Shown in pieces: positions 17,446-28,944 of a stretch of DNA of 64,000 nucleotides. Below the pieces are notes generated by a model. It was not told the DNA's origin, made no database searches, and worked only from the letters and a program-made list of their open reading frames with translations. Made by a program: the position numbers and the translations under genes. Source of the DNA: Archangium sp. (GTDB taxonomy: Bacteria; Myxococcota; Myxococcia; Myxococcales; Myxococcaceae). The stretch's first letter is position 1; each line of letters starts with the position of its first letter. Location of the stretch: the NCBI GenBank assembly GCA_030695565.1, contig JAUYRZ010000005.1, positions 32,016 to 96,015 on the forward strand, in the 5' to 3' direction.

Positions 17446-18579
17446 TCAGCCCGCGAGCGCCCGTAACGCGTAGGCGGTCGCGAGCCCCAGGTACGTCCCC
17501 AGCGCGATGCCTGCCAGTCCGAGCGTCAGTCCCGGCCCCACCAGCGCGCGGTTCTTCAAGGAGGCCGCCACGGCCCCGATGAAGGGCGGGCCGAAGATGG
17601 TGGCGGTCGAGCTGATGATCGCCGTGTCCACGTCGATGCGGAACAACGCGCACAACGCGAAGTGAATCACCGCCGCCACCACCATCACGATGCAAACGAA
17701 GGAGAACAAAGTGAGGCTCGTGCCGGTGACTTTGCTCACATCGGCCAGGCTGCCCATGCCCGCGCAGAAGATCAGCAGCACGTACTCACCCAGCTCGAAC
17801 GAGCCGTCCCAGCTGCGCACCTTCTTCGAGAGCGACGCGCCCAGGCCCAGCGTGGTGATCGCCAGCATCAGCAGCCCCACGTGGAGCTTGCCCATCACCA
17901 GGAAGGTCAGGCCGACCGACGCTCCGACGATCAGCAGCGTGAGCCCGAATGACTTGCCCATCGGCTTGACGTGTCCGCGCGTCCACTTCGAGAGTGACTG
18001 CCCGGGGTGCTCGAAGGCCTCCTGGTGTGCGTCACCTTTGAAGGCGGGAAGAATCTTCGAGAGCAGGCGCTGTGCGAGCGAGAGCAAAAAGAAGAGGTAC
18101 GCGCCGCCGGCGATCAGGTCGGCGGTGTTGAGCACCACGAAGGTCTCCTGCTTCACGTCGAGCGCGTAGCCGACCGCCGACATGTTCGCGGTGCCGCCCA
18201 CGTACACGCCCACCAGCATGCCGGCGATCTTCCACCACTCGTCGGTCGCGTCGCGGAAGTACCAACCGACCATGCTCGCGGAAGCGACCGCGGCGATGCA
18301 GGCGAAGAGAAAGGACAGCAGCAGGCTCTTCGCGAGCGAGAGCCACTTTCCGATCTCCGTCGAATAGAGCAGCAGGGGAATGGCGATCAGCACGGCGCCA
18401 CCCGCGAGGCTCTGGCCGAAGCTCTCGTCGAGCTTCACTCCGGGGATGTTCGCCAGCACGATGCCCGCGGCGTACGAGAGCACCACCGGCCCGAGCACCT
18501 TGGCGGGCTTGAAGCGGTCCGCCGCCCAGATCGCGATCGCCGGCGTGATGAGACAGAAGAGCAGGTGAAGGATGTTCAT
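17446..18579 (-). CDS. DUF819 family membrane protein (putative transporter)
   Basis: 377 aa, about ten or eleven membrane segments. N-terminus LLFCLITPAIAIWAADRFKP and the two related halves fit the DUF819 (YjcL-like) family, thought to be a carboxylate-type carrier but without an assigned substrate. Characteristic stretches are VGGTANMSAVGYAL and IFGPPFIGAVAASLKN, where conserved small residues sit inside membrane segments. The start overlaps the stop of the TauE-like gene upstream (4 bp), so these two permeases are translationally coupled. Confidence 0.8.
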   Translation of the reverse strand: MNILHLLFCLITPAIAIWAADRFKPAKVLGPVVLSYAAGIVLANIPGVKLDESFGQSLAGGAVLIAIPLLLYSTEIGKWLSLAKSLLLSFLFACIAAVASASMVGWYFRDATDEWWKIAGMLVGVYVGGTANMSAVGYALDVKQETFVVLNTADLIAGGAYLFFLLSLAQRLLSKILPAFKGDAHQEAFEHPGQSLSKWTRGHVKPMGKSFGLTLLIVGASVGLTFLVMGKLHVGLLMLAITTLGLGASLSKKVRSWDGSFELGEYVLLIFCAGMGSLADVSKVTGTSLTLFSFVCIVMVVAAVIHFALCALFRIDVDTAIISSTATIFGPPFIGAVAASLKNRALVGPGLTLGLAGIALGTYLGLATAYALRALAG

Positions 18580-19301
18580 GAGCGGGCCACCAGAACGGCG
18601 CCAGCGACGAGCAGCATCACCGCCACCACGATCCGGAAACGCACTTCATCGAGCCGGTGATGCACCCACTCACCCGCACCGATTCCCACGCCCAGGGGCA
18701 GCAGCATGAGTCCGCTCGTCTGAAGCGTCGTCACCGTCACCTGTCCGTCCATCACCAGCCGCGGCAGCACGAGCGCATTCAACACCAACCAGAGCATCGA
18801 GAGGGTTCCGCGAAAGACCGCCTTGTCGGGAAGTTCTCTCGCTGAGACGAAGACCGCGAGCGGGCCGCCGGTCGCGAAGATGCCGTGGATGACGCCGGCG
18901 GTGAACAAGGCGGTGATGCGGGCGGGGGCGGGCAGGGGGGCCGTGACCTGCGATGGTTTGAGCGCGGTCTTCAGCTGCCAGGCGGCGACTGCAATCACGA
19001 AGGCGCCGAAGAGCGGCTTGAGCCAGACCGCTTCGTTTGCTCTCGCTGCGACCAGCGTGCCCAGCAGCAGGCCCAGCGCCATCAGAGGGATCATTCTCGT
19101 GCCCAGGAAGCGCCAGCCGATGAGCTGCCGGCCTCTGATCACGAGGTAGGTCGACAGCACCATGTTCACCGGGATGAGCCAGCCCAACAGCTCGTTCACG
19201 TTGAACCAGAGCGCTCCGAAGGTGAGCGCGACCACCATGCTTCCGAAGCCGGTGGCTGCTTCGACCAGGAATGAGGCGAAGACGATGAGGGCGAGGATCA
19301 A
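18576..19301 (-). CDS. TauE/SafE family permease
   Basis: 241 aa from TTG 19301, about eight membrane segments. Family signature near the start: VEAATGFGSMVVALTFG; a second related block, VIHGIFATGGPLAVF, lies in the second half. Family members export sulfite, sulfoacetate or related small anions; the substrate is not deducible. The frame stays open upstream only because it runs through a palindromic repeat and the end of the PLP-lyase gene; the repeat's GAGAGGG sits six bases before the TTG and is the best ribosome binding site. Coupled to the DUF819 gene by overlap. Confidence 0.78.
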   Translation of the reverse strand: MILALIVFASFLVEAATGFGSMVVALTFGALWFNVNELLGWLIPVNMVLSTYLVIRGRQLIGWRFLGTRMIPLMALGLLLGTLVAARANEAVWLKPLFGAFVIAVAAWQLKTALKPSQVTAPLPAPARITALFTAGVIHGIFATGGPLAVFVSARELPDKAVFRGTLSMLWLVLNALVLPRLVMDGQVTVTTLQTSGLMLLPLGVGIGAGEWVHHRLDEVRFRIVVAVMLLVAGAVLVARS

Positions 19302-19307
19302 GGTCAG

Positions 19308-19343
19308 CCCTCTCCCCGACCCTCTCCCCCTCGGGGAGAGGGA
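19308..19343 (-). repeat. REP-like palindrome, copy 5 (before the TauE-like start)
   Basis: Reads CTCTCCCCGACCCTCTCC plus a second arm GGGGAGAGGGA on the plus strand, i.e. the repeat family in minus orientation. It ends 6 bp upstream of the TTG start of the TauE-like gene. Confidence 0.8.
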
Positions 19344-19380
19344 GCTGTTGGAGCAGTTGGTGTGACTGGCTTTTGCGACT

Positions 19381-20700
19381 TCACGCTCGGTTGAAGAGCC
19401 CGTCGAGGAAGTCGACCAGGAAGTCGTCGACCTGCTGCCGATCAGGAATCGTCCCGACCATGCCGTACATCGCCGCGCTGCCATCGGGCGCCGGCTCACC
19501 CGCCGTCAGGCTCTTCGCGCACTCCGTCAGATCTTTCAGGAACTGCTCGAGCACCGCCGCGTGCGCCGGAGTCACCATCACGTGCAACGCCGGCGGGTTC
19601 ATCTGCCGATCCAGCTTCCACCCGCGCGCGTCCATCGCGTCGCCGAGCTCGTACACGTTGATCGAATCACTCCCGAACGCGAACACGCCGCCGACGGGTT
19701 CAGCGAGCACGGCGAGCCCCGGAATCTTCCGAATGCCCTCCTGCATCTTCTTCGTGCTGTCGAGAATGCTTTGCGCGCGGGTGAGGTAGCCCTCTTCGCC
19801 GAGGTGATGCATGACCGCCCACGCTGCGGCGATCGCTCCACCCGGCCGCGTGCCGCAGAACGAAGGCGACGCGTAGAGCCCGCCATTCCACCCCGCGTAG
19901 GTGAAGAACTGATGACGGCGCAGGCCACCGCTCCGGTACAGCACCACCGAGGCGCCCTTCGCCGCGTAGCCGTACTTGTGCAGGTCGGCCGACATCGAGG
20001 TCACCCCGTCGACCGCGAAGTCGAACGGTGCGATCGCCCGGCCAAGCTTGCGCGCGAACGGCAAGAAGAACCCGCCCAGGCACGCATCGACGTGGCACAA
20101 CATGCCGCGCGACTTCGCCAGCCCCGCGATGGCGGTGATGTCGTCGATCACCCCGTGCGGGTACGAAGGCGCGCTGCCGACGAGCAGCACCGTCTCGGGG
20201 CGGATCAACTTCTCCATCGCCACCACGTCGACCCGGAAATCGGGCAGCAGGGGCGCGTGCGAGTAGTCGACGTCGAAGTAGTGCACCGCCTTGTCGAACG
20301 CGGGGTGCGCCGACGCGGGCACGATGATGTGCGGCCGCTTGATGCCTTTGATCTTCTTGCCCCACTCTCGGGCCGTCTTGATCGCCATCATGATGCTCTC
20401 GGTGCCGCCTGAGGTCATGGTGCCCGAGACGTCTTCATTTCCGCCCAGCAGATCGGCGGCCATCGACACCACCTCGCACTCCATCTGGCGCAGCGAAGGG
20501 AATGCCACGGGCGACAGGCCGTTCTCCGCGATGAACTCGCCGTACGCGTCTTTGAGCAGTTGGGAGACCTCGTCACCCGCGAAGTACACGAGGCTGAAGG
20601 TGCGCCCGTCCTTCCACTTCGCGTCGTCGGTGTGCAGCGCCTTGAGCTGCTGCATCACGGCTTCGCGAGGCGTTCCGGTCTTCGGGAGGGTCTTGGCCAT
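19381..20700 (-). CDS. PLP-dependent group II decarboxylase / sphingosine-1-phosphate-lyase-like protein
   Basis: 439 aa. Fold-type I PLP enzyme: SGTMTSGGTESIMMAI binds the cofactor phosphate, CHVDACLGGFFLPF stacks on and salt-bridges PLP, and SADLHKYGYAAKG holds the PLP Lys. The segment order and FAGWNGGLYASPSFCGTRPGG-like block (near 265-290) are closest to sphingosine-1-phosphate lyases rather than glutamate decarboxylases. It may cleave a phosphorylated long-chain base; some myxobacteria do make sphingolipids, but this is inference. No membrane anchor is seen. It leads a possible minus-strand operon with the two permeases and argCB. Confidence 0.8.
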   Translation of the reverse strand: MAKTLPKTGTPREAVMQQLKALHTDDAKWKDGRTFSLVYFAGDEVSQLLKDAYGEFIAENGLSPVAFPSLRQMECEVVSMAADLLGGNEDVSGTMTSGGTESIMMAIKTAREWGKKIKGIKRPHIIVPASAHPAFDKAVHYFDVDYSHAPLLPDFRVDVVAMEKLIRPETVLLVGSAPSYPHGVIDDITAIAGLAKSRGMLCHVDACLGGFFLPFARKLGRAIAPFDFAVDGVTSMSADLHKYGYAAKGASVVLYRSGGLRRHQFFTYAGWNGGLYASPSFCGTRPGGAIAAAWAVMHHLGEEGYLTRAQSILDSTKKMQEGIRKIPGLAVLAEPVGGVFAFGSDSINVYELGDAMDARGWKLDRQMNPPALHVMVTPAHAAVLEQFLKDLTECAKSLTAGEPAPDGSAAMYGMVGTIPDRQQVDDFLVDFLDGLFNRA

Positions 20701-20857
20701 GGATCAGGGCCTTAGCCGGGCATTTCGATGCCGCGCGCTCTGTTTTGCGGATGCATGTCGAACAATCCAATGCATAGGGTTGGGCGCACCGCGTCGTAGC
20801 CCCGTCTTGCCCCCAACGCCGTCGCCCCAGGGGGCTTTGTTCGAAAGGAAGTACCCG

Positions 20858-22288
20858 TTGATCCTGGCCCGCTCGTTTGTCCTCTGCCTCGCCCTGGTAC
20901 CCGCGCTCGTCAGCGCCCAGCCGTTGACCGACGTGGTGAAGGTGCCCCGCCCCGAGGGTGGCGAGTTCATGGGCCTGTATTTGAAGGGCCAGAAGATTGG
21001 CTACATGTTCAGCAGCATCACGCTCTCGCCGAAGAAGGACACGGTGACCGCGCTGACCGAGCTGCACTTCAAGGCCAAGGTCGGCGCCGCCGTGAGCGAT
21101 CGCATGATGAAGGAGACCCGCGTCTACGAATCGAAGCAGGGCGGCAAGCTGCTCACCTTCGTGATGGAGCAGTCAGGCGACGGCGGCACCCAGAGCCTCG
21201 AAGGTACCGCGCTGCCTGATGGCATTCGCGTGGTGCGCAAGAAGCCCGGCCAGCCCAACGAGATCAAGATGCTGCCGCCTTCGAAGGAAGTGGTCGAAGA
21301 CGCTGATCAGGCGCGCGTGGCCCTCAAGCGCAACGCCAAGGTGGTCGGTACCATCACCGACTCCACCGACCTCGAGCAGTACACCGTGACCACCACCGTC
21401 GGCGGTACCGAAGCGCGCGTGGTCGGTGGCGTGAAGGCGCAGCTGCGAAGGGTCACCACCATCTCCGAGAAGGAGAAGGTGCCGACCGAGGCCTGGGTCG
21501 ATCAGAAGGGCCGCATGGTCGAGGTGCAGTACGGCCCCATGATGACCGGCATGCTCGAGCCCGAAGAAGTGGCCAAACGCGTCGACCTCGTCGAGGTGTT
21601 TTCGCTCACCCGGGTGAAGCTGCCGAAGCCCGCGCCCCCCGAAGCGAAGACGGTACCCGGCAAGTTCACCCTGGTGCTCACCGGCGTCACCGAGCGCTTC
21701 TGGAACAACACATACCGGCAGCAGTGGAAGCAGGAGGGGGACAAGGTCGTGGTCACCGTCTCCGCCGCGCCGCCGAAGATCCTCAAGGCCCGCCCGCTCG
21801 CTGATCCCAACGGCGGCAAGAACCTCAAGTCCACCATCGCGGTCGAGTCAGACAACCCCGACATCATCGCGCAGGCCAAGGCGATCGCCGGCACCGAGAA
21901 AGACGCGTGGACCGTGGCCAAGAAGATCAACCAGTGGGTCTACGCCAACCTGGAGAAGGACTACGGCGCGTCTTCTGACAGCGCGGGCGACGTGCTCAAG
22001 CTGCGCAAGGGCGATTGCACTGAGCACTCGCTGCTCACCGTCTCGATGCTGCGATCGCTGGGCATCCCGGCCAAGCGCATCGACGGGCTCGTGTACCTGA
22101 TGAACGACGACAAGGTGCCGGCGCTGTACTGGCACGAGTGGGTCGAGGCGTACGTCGGCGAGTGGACGCAGCTCGATCCCACCTTCGGGCAAGACGTGGC
22201 CAACCCCGCGCGGCTCGCGGTCGGTGAAGAGAGCAGCGCGGAGATCACCCCGCTCATCGGCTCGATGATGGTGGTCGAGGTCCGCTGA
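20858..22288 (+). CDS. Secreted transglutaminase-like protein
   Basis: 476 aa from TTG 20858, which has AAAGGAA seven bases upstream; the open frame further upstream overlaps the divergent lyase. Signal peptide: LARSFVLCLALVPALVSAQ. The N-terminal 300 residues are beta-rich and unassigned. The C-terminal domain is transglutaminase-like with a complete Cys-His-Asp triad: KGDCTEHSLL, YWHEWVEAYV and WTQLDPTFGQ. Such bacterial domains act as peptidases or amide-forming enzymes in the periplasm. Its stop overlaps the putative CTG start of a Ser/Thr kinase, suggesting coupling. Confidence 0.85.
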   Translation: MILARSFVLCLALVPALVSAQPLTDVVKVPRPEGGEFMGLYLKGQKIGYMFSSITLSPKKDTVTALTELHFKAKVGAAVSDRMMKETRVYESKQGGKLLTFVMEQSGDGGTQSLEGTALPDGIRVVRKKPGQPNEIKMLPPSKEVVEDADQARVALKRNAKVVGTITDSTDLEQYTVTTTVGGTEARVVGGVKAQLRRVTTISEKEKVPTEAWVDQKGRMVEVQYGPMMTGMLEPEEVAKRVDLVEVFSLTRVKLPKPAPPEAKTVPGKFTLVLTGVTERFWNNTYRQQWKQEGDKVVVTVSAAPPKILKARPLADPNGGKNLKSTIAVESDNPDIIAQAKAIAGTEKDAWTVAKKINQWVYANLEKDYGASSDSAGDVLKLRKGDCTEHSLLTVSMLRSLGIPAKRIDGLVYLMNDDKVPALYWHEWVEAYVGEWTQLDPTFGQDVANPARLAVGEESSAEITPLIGSMMVVEVR

Positions 22289-23344
22289 CTTCCTTCGGTC
22301 ACTACGAGCTGGGCGAGCGCCTGGGCTCAGGCGGCATGGGCGAGGTGTTCCTCGCGCGCAGGGGCTCGCAGACCGTGGTCATCAAGCGGATCCTCCCGCG
22401 GCTCGCGGCCGACAAGGCGTTCCTCGACCGGTTTCTGCACGAAGCGCGGGTGGTGGCCCGGCTGAACGATCCCACCATCGTGCGCATCGTCGAGCTGGGT
22501 GATGTCGACGGGCAATGGTTCCTCGCCATGGAGTTCGTCGACGGCGTCGACCTGCAGGCGCTGCTCGCGAAGGGTGCACTCCCGCGGGGGGCTGCGCTGC
22601 GAATCGCGCTCGAGGCGGCGACTGCGTTGAGCGTGGCGCACGGCGCGAAGGATGCGGCGGGCCGGCTGACCCCCGTGGTGCATCGCGACGTGAGCCCTCA
22701 CAACCTGCTGGTGAGCTCCGCGGGCGCCGTGAAGTTGATCGACTTCGGCGTGGCTTCGTTGACGGGGCAGGGTGAGACCGGCGGCAAGCTGGCCTACGCC
22801 GCGCCCGAGCAGCTGCTCGAGGACGTCACGGACGCGAAGAGTGATCAGTACTCACTGGGCGTGGTGCTCTGGGAGTGCCTCGCTCACCGCCAGGCCTTCG
22901 ATGCCGATGACGATGTCGAGGTGATCCGGCTGGTCACCGAAGTGGGCTTGCCCCCGCTGCCTGAGGAGCCGTTTCGCGAAGTCGTCGCGAAGATGACCGC
23001 GATGGATCCCGCGGATCGTTTCGAGAGCGTGGTGGCCGCGCGCGCTGCGTTGTTGGCAGAAGTGCGCGAGCGGAAGCTCGACGTCTCTGCGGCGTCCCTC
23101 GCGGGACTGGTGCCGGCCCGCGGCCAGCTGGCTGTTTCGCCCAACACGGCTCTCGAGACGAAGAACGCCGTGGCGTTGGATGCGACGGAACAGCGAGTGC
23201 TCGACGTACTGCGTGATGGCATGACTCTCGACGAAGCCGAGCTGGCGATCGATGCCGCGTCGCTGCCCGGTTCTCCGTTCGCGCTCGATCTGTTGCAGGC
23301 GCTCGTCGAGAAGGGCGCGCTGCGATCTTCAGACGGTCACTTCG

Positions 23345-23358
<14 letters not shown>
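22285..23358 (+). CDS. Ser/Thr protein kinase with probable CTG start
   Basis: 357 aa if started at CTG 22285. The first ATG (22336) would cut the nucleotide-binding loop LGSGGMGEV in half, and the frame upstream of 22285 holds no ATG, GTG or TTG that restores it. The CTG overlaps the preceding TGA as CTGA, the same geometry as the ATGA/GTGA/TTGA couplings elsewhere in the window. Kinase residues: K34 in [31 protein letters not shown] and AAPEQLLED. No membrane segment; the last 100 residues form an unassigned helical tail. Confidence 0.82.
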
Positions 23359-25192
<1,834 letters not shown>

Positions 25193-25320
25193 GGAGCGCG
25201 TCGCGCTTTCCATCACTCGCCCTCCACTTGCAAGATCTCGCGTGGGCGCGTGACTGAGGAATTTTCCGGTGCAGATGGCCGGCCTCGCACCCTCGCGGTG
25301 GACCCGTATGCTTCGGGGGC

Positions 25321-26115
25321 GTGTCTCAAAAGCCCACGGTCCTGCGCGTCGCGCTCCCCCCCTCCTTCGCGAAGCTGGATCCCGAGCGGAGGAAGCGGCT
25401 CGAACAGTTCCTCAACTTCGCGACGTCGTTGCCGGTCGAGGTGACCGCCGCGCCCAGCTACGACGCGCTCGCCGGCAGCCTGCTCTCAGGAGAGACGAGC
25501 CTCGCCTGGGTGCCGCCCTTCAGCTGCGCGCGGCTGGAGAACGCGGGCATTCCGGTGATGGTGCGCGCCGTGCGGAAAGGTGCTGCGACGTATCGCGCTG
25601 CGCTGGTGTGCCAGGCGCGGGCGAGCATCAACGTCGGTCAGCTGCGAGGCCTTCGCGCCGCGTGGGTCGATCGCGAGTCGACCGGCGGCTACCTGCTGGT
25701 CGCGGGTTTCTTGAAAGGTCGGGGCGTCGAGCTCGATCGCACCTTCGGCTCGCAGCAGTTCCTCGGCTCGTATCAGGCAGCCCTGGGCGCGGTGATCGCC
25801 GGGCAGGCTGACGTGTCGAGCGTGTACGCGCCCCCGTCTGAAGTGGGCAGCACGTTGCACCTCGAAGATCTGGTGCCGGATCATCAGGGCCAGCTCAAGG
25901 CGATCGCCTTCACCGATGAGGCTCCCAACGATGGCGTCGCGTTGGCGCCCTTCACGCCGCCGTCGCTCGTTCGGGCGATCGAGCAGGCGTTCGTGGGGGC
26001 TGAAGAGCTGCCCATGGGGCCCGACGTGCTCGAGCTTTTTCAGGCCGACCGTTTCGAGGTCGCTCCCAGGAACGGGTATCGCGCGTTGTATCTGGCGATG
26101 CGCACGTTGCGGTGA
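25321..26115 (+). CDS. PhnD-like substrate-binding domain protein without signal peptide
   Basis: 264 aa, GTG start. The fold matches periplasmic phosphate/phosphite/phosphonate-binding proteins (PhnD type): [22 protein letters not shown] is the characteristic first lobe, [16 protein letters not shown] the second, and [17 protein letters not shown] the returning segment. The usual N-terminal signal peptide is missing, and no permease or ATPase gene lies nearby. It may therefore be a cytoplasmic ligand-binding protein rather than a transporter component. Ligand unknown. Confidence 0.75.
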   Translation: MSQKPTVLRVALPPSFAKLDPERRKRLEQFLNFATSLPVEVTAAPSYDALAGSLLSGETSLAWVPPFSCARLENAGIPVMVRAVRKGAATYRAALVCQARASINVGQLRGLRAAWVDRESTGGYLLVAGFLKGRGVELDRTFGSQQFLGSYQAALGAVIAGQADVSSVYAPPSEVGSTLHLEDLVPDHQGQLKAIAFTDEAPNDGVALAPFTPPSLVRAIEQAFVGAEELPMGPDVLELFQADRFEVAPRNGYRALYLAMRTLR

Positions 26116-26121
26116 AGACCG

Positions 26122-26646
26122 TCAGACGATCGGCTTCGACTTCGCGGGAATGCCCACCGCGATCGAGTCGGCCGGCACGTCGCTGAGCACCACCGCGTTG
26201 GCTCCGATTCGCGATCGTGCACCCACCCGCACCGGGCCCAGAATGCGCGCCCCCGCACCGATCCACACGTCGTCTTCGATCACCGGGTAGCCGTTGTCGC
26301 TCGCCGTGCCGATGGTGTTGCTGCCGTAGAAGCGCACCCGGTTGCCGATGACCGCGTTGCCGCCGATGACCACGCCGACCGGATGCACGAAGTACACGCC
26401 TTCACCCAGCGTGACCTCCTTGCCGATCTCGATGCCCGCCATCGCCTGCTGCGCCGAGCGCAACACCGTGTTGATCACCGGCAGGTGAAACCTGCGCGCC
26501 ACCTCGCGCAGCCGGTTCATCACCAGGATGCGATAGCCGTCGGTGGTGAGCACGGTCTTGAGCATTCCACGCGCGTCTTCACCGAACTTCGCGGCGCGGC
26601 GCAGCTCCAGAGCATCGGCGATGAGCGTCTTCCACATCAGGCTCAT
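26122..26646 (-). CDS. Serine O-acetyltransferase-like hexapeptide acyltransferase
   Basis: 174 aa. Left-handed beta-helix acyltransferase: after about 70 helical residues, hexapeptide repeats run from IEIGKEVTLGEGVYFVHP to the C-terminus, with the catalytic-type His in FVHPVGVVIGG and DDVWIGAGARILGPV. It resembles CysE-type serine acetyltransferases but is shorter at the N-terminus, so it may acetylate a sugar or amino acid in the neighbouring polysaccharide pathway rather than feed cysteine synthesis. It converges on the PhnD-like gene and is divergent from the GH44 gene. Confidence 0.75.
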   Translation of the reverse strand: MSLMWKTLIADALELRRAAKFGEDARGMLKTVLTTDGYRILVMNRLREVARRFHLPVINTVLRSAQQAMAGIEIGKEVTLGEGVYFVHPVGVVIGGNAVIGNRVRFYGSNTIGTASDNGYPVIEDDVWIGAGARILGPVRVGARSRIGANAVVLSDVPADSIAVGIPAKSKPIV

Positions 26647-26756
26647 GCCCTAACACAGCTCCGCTTCACCGGATTCAGGGAGGTGAGAACGGTGACGGAA
26701 ATCACCGGGGCGATGCGAGTGACTTTCAGCGGCGCCGGCCGTAACAGGCACAGGTC

Positions 26757-28892
26757 ATGCGCATCGCCACTCTCCTCACCCTCGGCGTCACGCTGCTGGG
26801 TTGCCGCAACAGCGCCGCCGCGCCTCCGAACGCCACCTTCGCTCCGGGCACCCGGACCACCAAGACGCCCAACGTGATGGCGTGGATCTACAGCGGCGAT
26901 CTCCAGAACGGCTGGCAGGACCATGGCTGGGCGAACCGTCAACCGCGCAAGAGCGGCGAGCCCGAGAAGCACCTCATGTCGAACTACGGCGGGTGGATCC
27001 TCACGCGCTCCGGGTTCACCGGCACCTTCGGCGGCCTGGTCTTCCGCATCAAGGGCACGCCGCCGGTCTCTGATTTTCTCGAGGTGCGCGTCGACTCGGA
27101 GCAGGCCGACGTCTTCCCGCGCGTGAAGGTCACCCCCGAACACCGCACCGATTTTCCCGACGGGTGGAGCGAGGTCTACCTTCCCATGACCGAGCTGAAC
27201 CCGATGTTGCGCCCGTTCGATCACGTGGTGTTGCGCGCGTACAAGCCCATCGCCGAGCCGGGCCTGGTGGAGATCGACAAGGTGGGGCTCACGCCCGCCG
27301 ACGCCGAGCAGGTCAGGAAGGCCGAAGCAGCGCTCAACCAGCCGGGGCTGCCCGCCGCGTTCTCCGTCGACTGCAGCGCCAAAGGCCAGGAGATCAGCCC
27401 GCTCATCTACGGCATCGCGCTCAACGCACGCCTCGACGAGAAAGACACGCACCAGTGGAAGCTCAACGCCACCTCCCGGCGCTGGGGCGGCAACCCGATG
27501 AGCCGCTACAACTGGGAGCTCGGCAACGCCTGGAACACCGCGGCCGACTACTACTTCCGCAACGTCGATTACGTCGGCACCCCCGGCTACAGCTGGAAGA
27601 GCTTCCTCGACCTGAATCGGGATCGCCGCGTCGGCTCGGCCATCACGTTGCCCACCATCGGCTGGGTGGCCAAAGACACGCGCTCGTCGTCGTTCCCGAA
27701 GGCCGACTACCCCGCTCAAGAGGAGTTCGACCCCGACGGTCACAACGCGGGCAACGGCAAGGGCAAAGACGGCAAGCCGATCGCCCCTGGCAATCCATCG
27801 CGCACCAGCATCCCCGCGCCCCCTGACTTCGTCGCGCGTTGGGTCACCGCGATTCGGGCGCACGAGGCCAAACGCGGCAAGAGCGTCGACGTGTACTTTC
27901 TCGATAACGAACCCGCGTTGTGGAACGACACCCACCGCGACGTTCACCCCGAGCCCGTCGGCTACGAAGAGCTGCTCGAGCGCACCGTGAACTACGGGTC
28001 GGCCGTGCGCAAGGTGGCCCCCGACGCGGTCATCGCCGGCCCGGCGGAGTGGGGCTGGCCCGGCTATTTCTACTCGGCCATCGACGCGAAGGCGGGCTTC
28101 AGCCTCAAGCCCGATCGCCGCAAGCACGACGACGTTCCGCTGCTCGACTGGTGGCTCGCCAGGCTGGCGGCGCACGAGAAGAAGACCGGCACCCGCGTGC
28201 TCGACGTGCTCGATCTGCACTACTACCCGCAGGCCCGGGGCCTGGGCGTGGGCACCGACGGCAAGACCGACGCAGAGACCAGCGCCCTGCGCATTCGTTC
28301 GACCCGCGGCTTGTGGGATCCCAAATACACCGACGAGTCGTGGATCAAGGAGCCGGTGCGGCTGATTCCGCGCATGCGCGAGCTGGTGAAGGAGAACTAC
28401 CCCGGCCTCAAGCTCGCCATCGGCGAGTACAACTTCGGCGCGGAGCGGCACCTGTCGGGTGGGCTCGCGCTCGCCGAAGCGCTCGGCCGGTTCGGTCAGG
28501 AGGGGCTGTATGCCGCCTGGTATTGGACCTACCCGCCCGAGGCCTCGCCGGCGTTCTGGGCCTTCCGCGCGTTCCGCGACTACGACGGCAAGGGGGCTCA
28601 CTTCGAGCAACTGGCGCTGCCCACCACCGCGCCCCGCGATGCTTCGATCTTCGCGGCGCGCTCGACCGATGGAAAGACGATGACTTTGGTCGCGCTCAAC
28701 TTCTCGCCCAACGACGCGCTCGAGGCGAACGTCGACTTGAGCGGGTGCGCGGTGGCCGAGTCGCAGCGGGTGTTCACGTACACCGGTGACGCGCGCGGCT
28801 TCGTGCCTCGCGAGGTGCCGGTGGGGCGGCCGTATCGGCTGCCTCCGTATTCGATCAACGTGATCGAGATGAAGTTGCCGGGGAAGAAGTAG
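26757..28892 (+). CDS. Glycoside hydrolase family 44 lipoprotein (endoglucanase-type)
   Basis: 711 aa. Lipobox TLLGC at about residue 16 predicts an outer-membrane or periplasmic lipoprotein. An N-terminal beta-sandwich-like region (about 40-185) precedes the GH44 barrel: SRRWGGNPMSRYNWELG, acid/base Glu in FLDNEPALWN, and nucleophile Glu in LAIGEYNFGAERH. The C-terminal beta domain ends in INVIEMKLPG. GH44 enzymes cleave beta-1,4-glucans, xyloglucan and related chains from the inside. Its place beside the exopolysaccharide genes suggests polymer editing or release, though a nutrient role is equally possible. Confidence 0.88.
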   Translation: MRIATLLTLGVTLLGCRNSAAAPPNATFAPGTRTTKTPNVMAWIYSGDLQNGWQDHGWANRQPRKSGEPEKHLMSNYGGWILTRSGFTGTFGGLVFRIKGTPPVSDFLEVRVDSEQADVFPRVKVTPEHRTDFPDGWSEVYLPMTELNPMLRPFDHVVLRAYKPIAEPGLVEIDKVGLTPADAEQVRKAEAALNQPGLPAAFSVDCSAKGQEISPLIYGIALNARLDEKDTHQWKLNATSRRWGGNPMSRYNWELGNAWNTAADYYFRNVDYVGTPGYSWKSFLDLNRDRRVGSAITLPTIGWVAKDTRSSSFPKADYPAQEEFDPDGHNAGNGKGKDGKPIAPGNPSRTSIPAPPDFVARWVTAIRAHEAKRGKSVDVYFLDNEPALWNDTHRDVHPEPVGYEELLERTVNYGSAVRKVAPDAVIAGPAEWGWPGYFYSAIDAKAGFSLKPDRRKHDDVPLLDWWLARLAAHEKKTGTRVLDVLDLHYYPQARGLGVGTDGKTDAETSALRIRSTRGLWDPKYTDESWIKEPVRLIPRMRELVKENYPGLKLAIGEYNFGAERHLSGGLALAEALGRFGQEGLYAAWYWTYPPEASPAFWAFRAFRDYDGKGAHFEQLALPTTAPRDASIFAARSTDGKTMTLVALNFSPNDALEANVDLSGCAVAESQRVFTYTGDARGFVPREVPVGRPYRLPPYSINVIEMKLPGKK

Positions 28893-28944
28893 GCCCTCCG
28901 CCTCACCCGGCGGGGGGCGGGGGGCGTGGGGCGCTGCACTCCCT

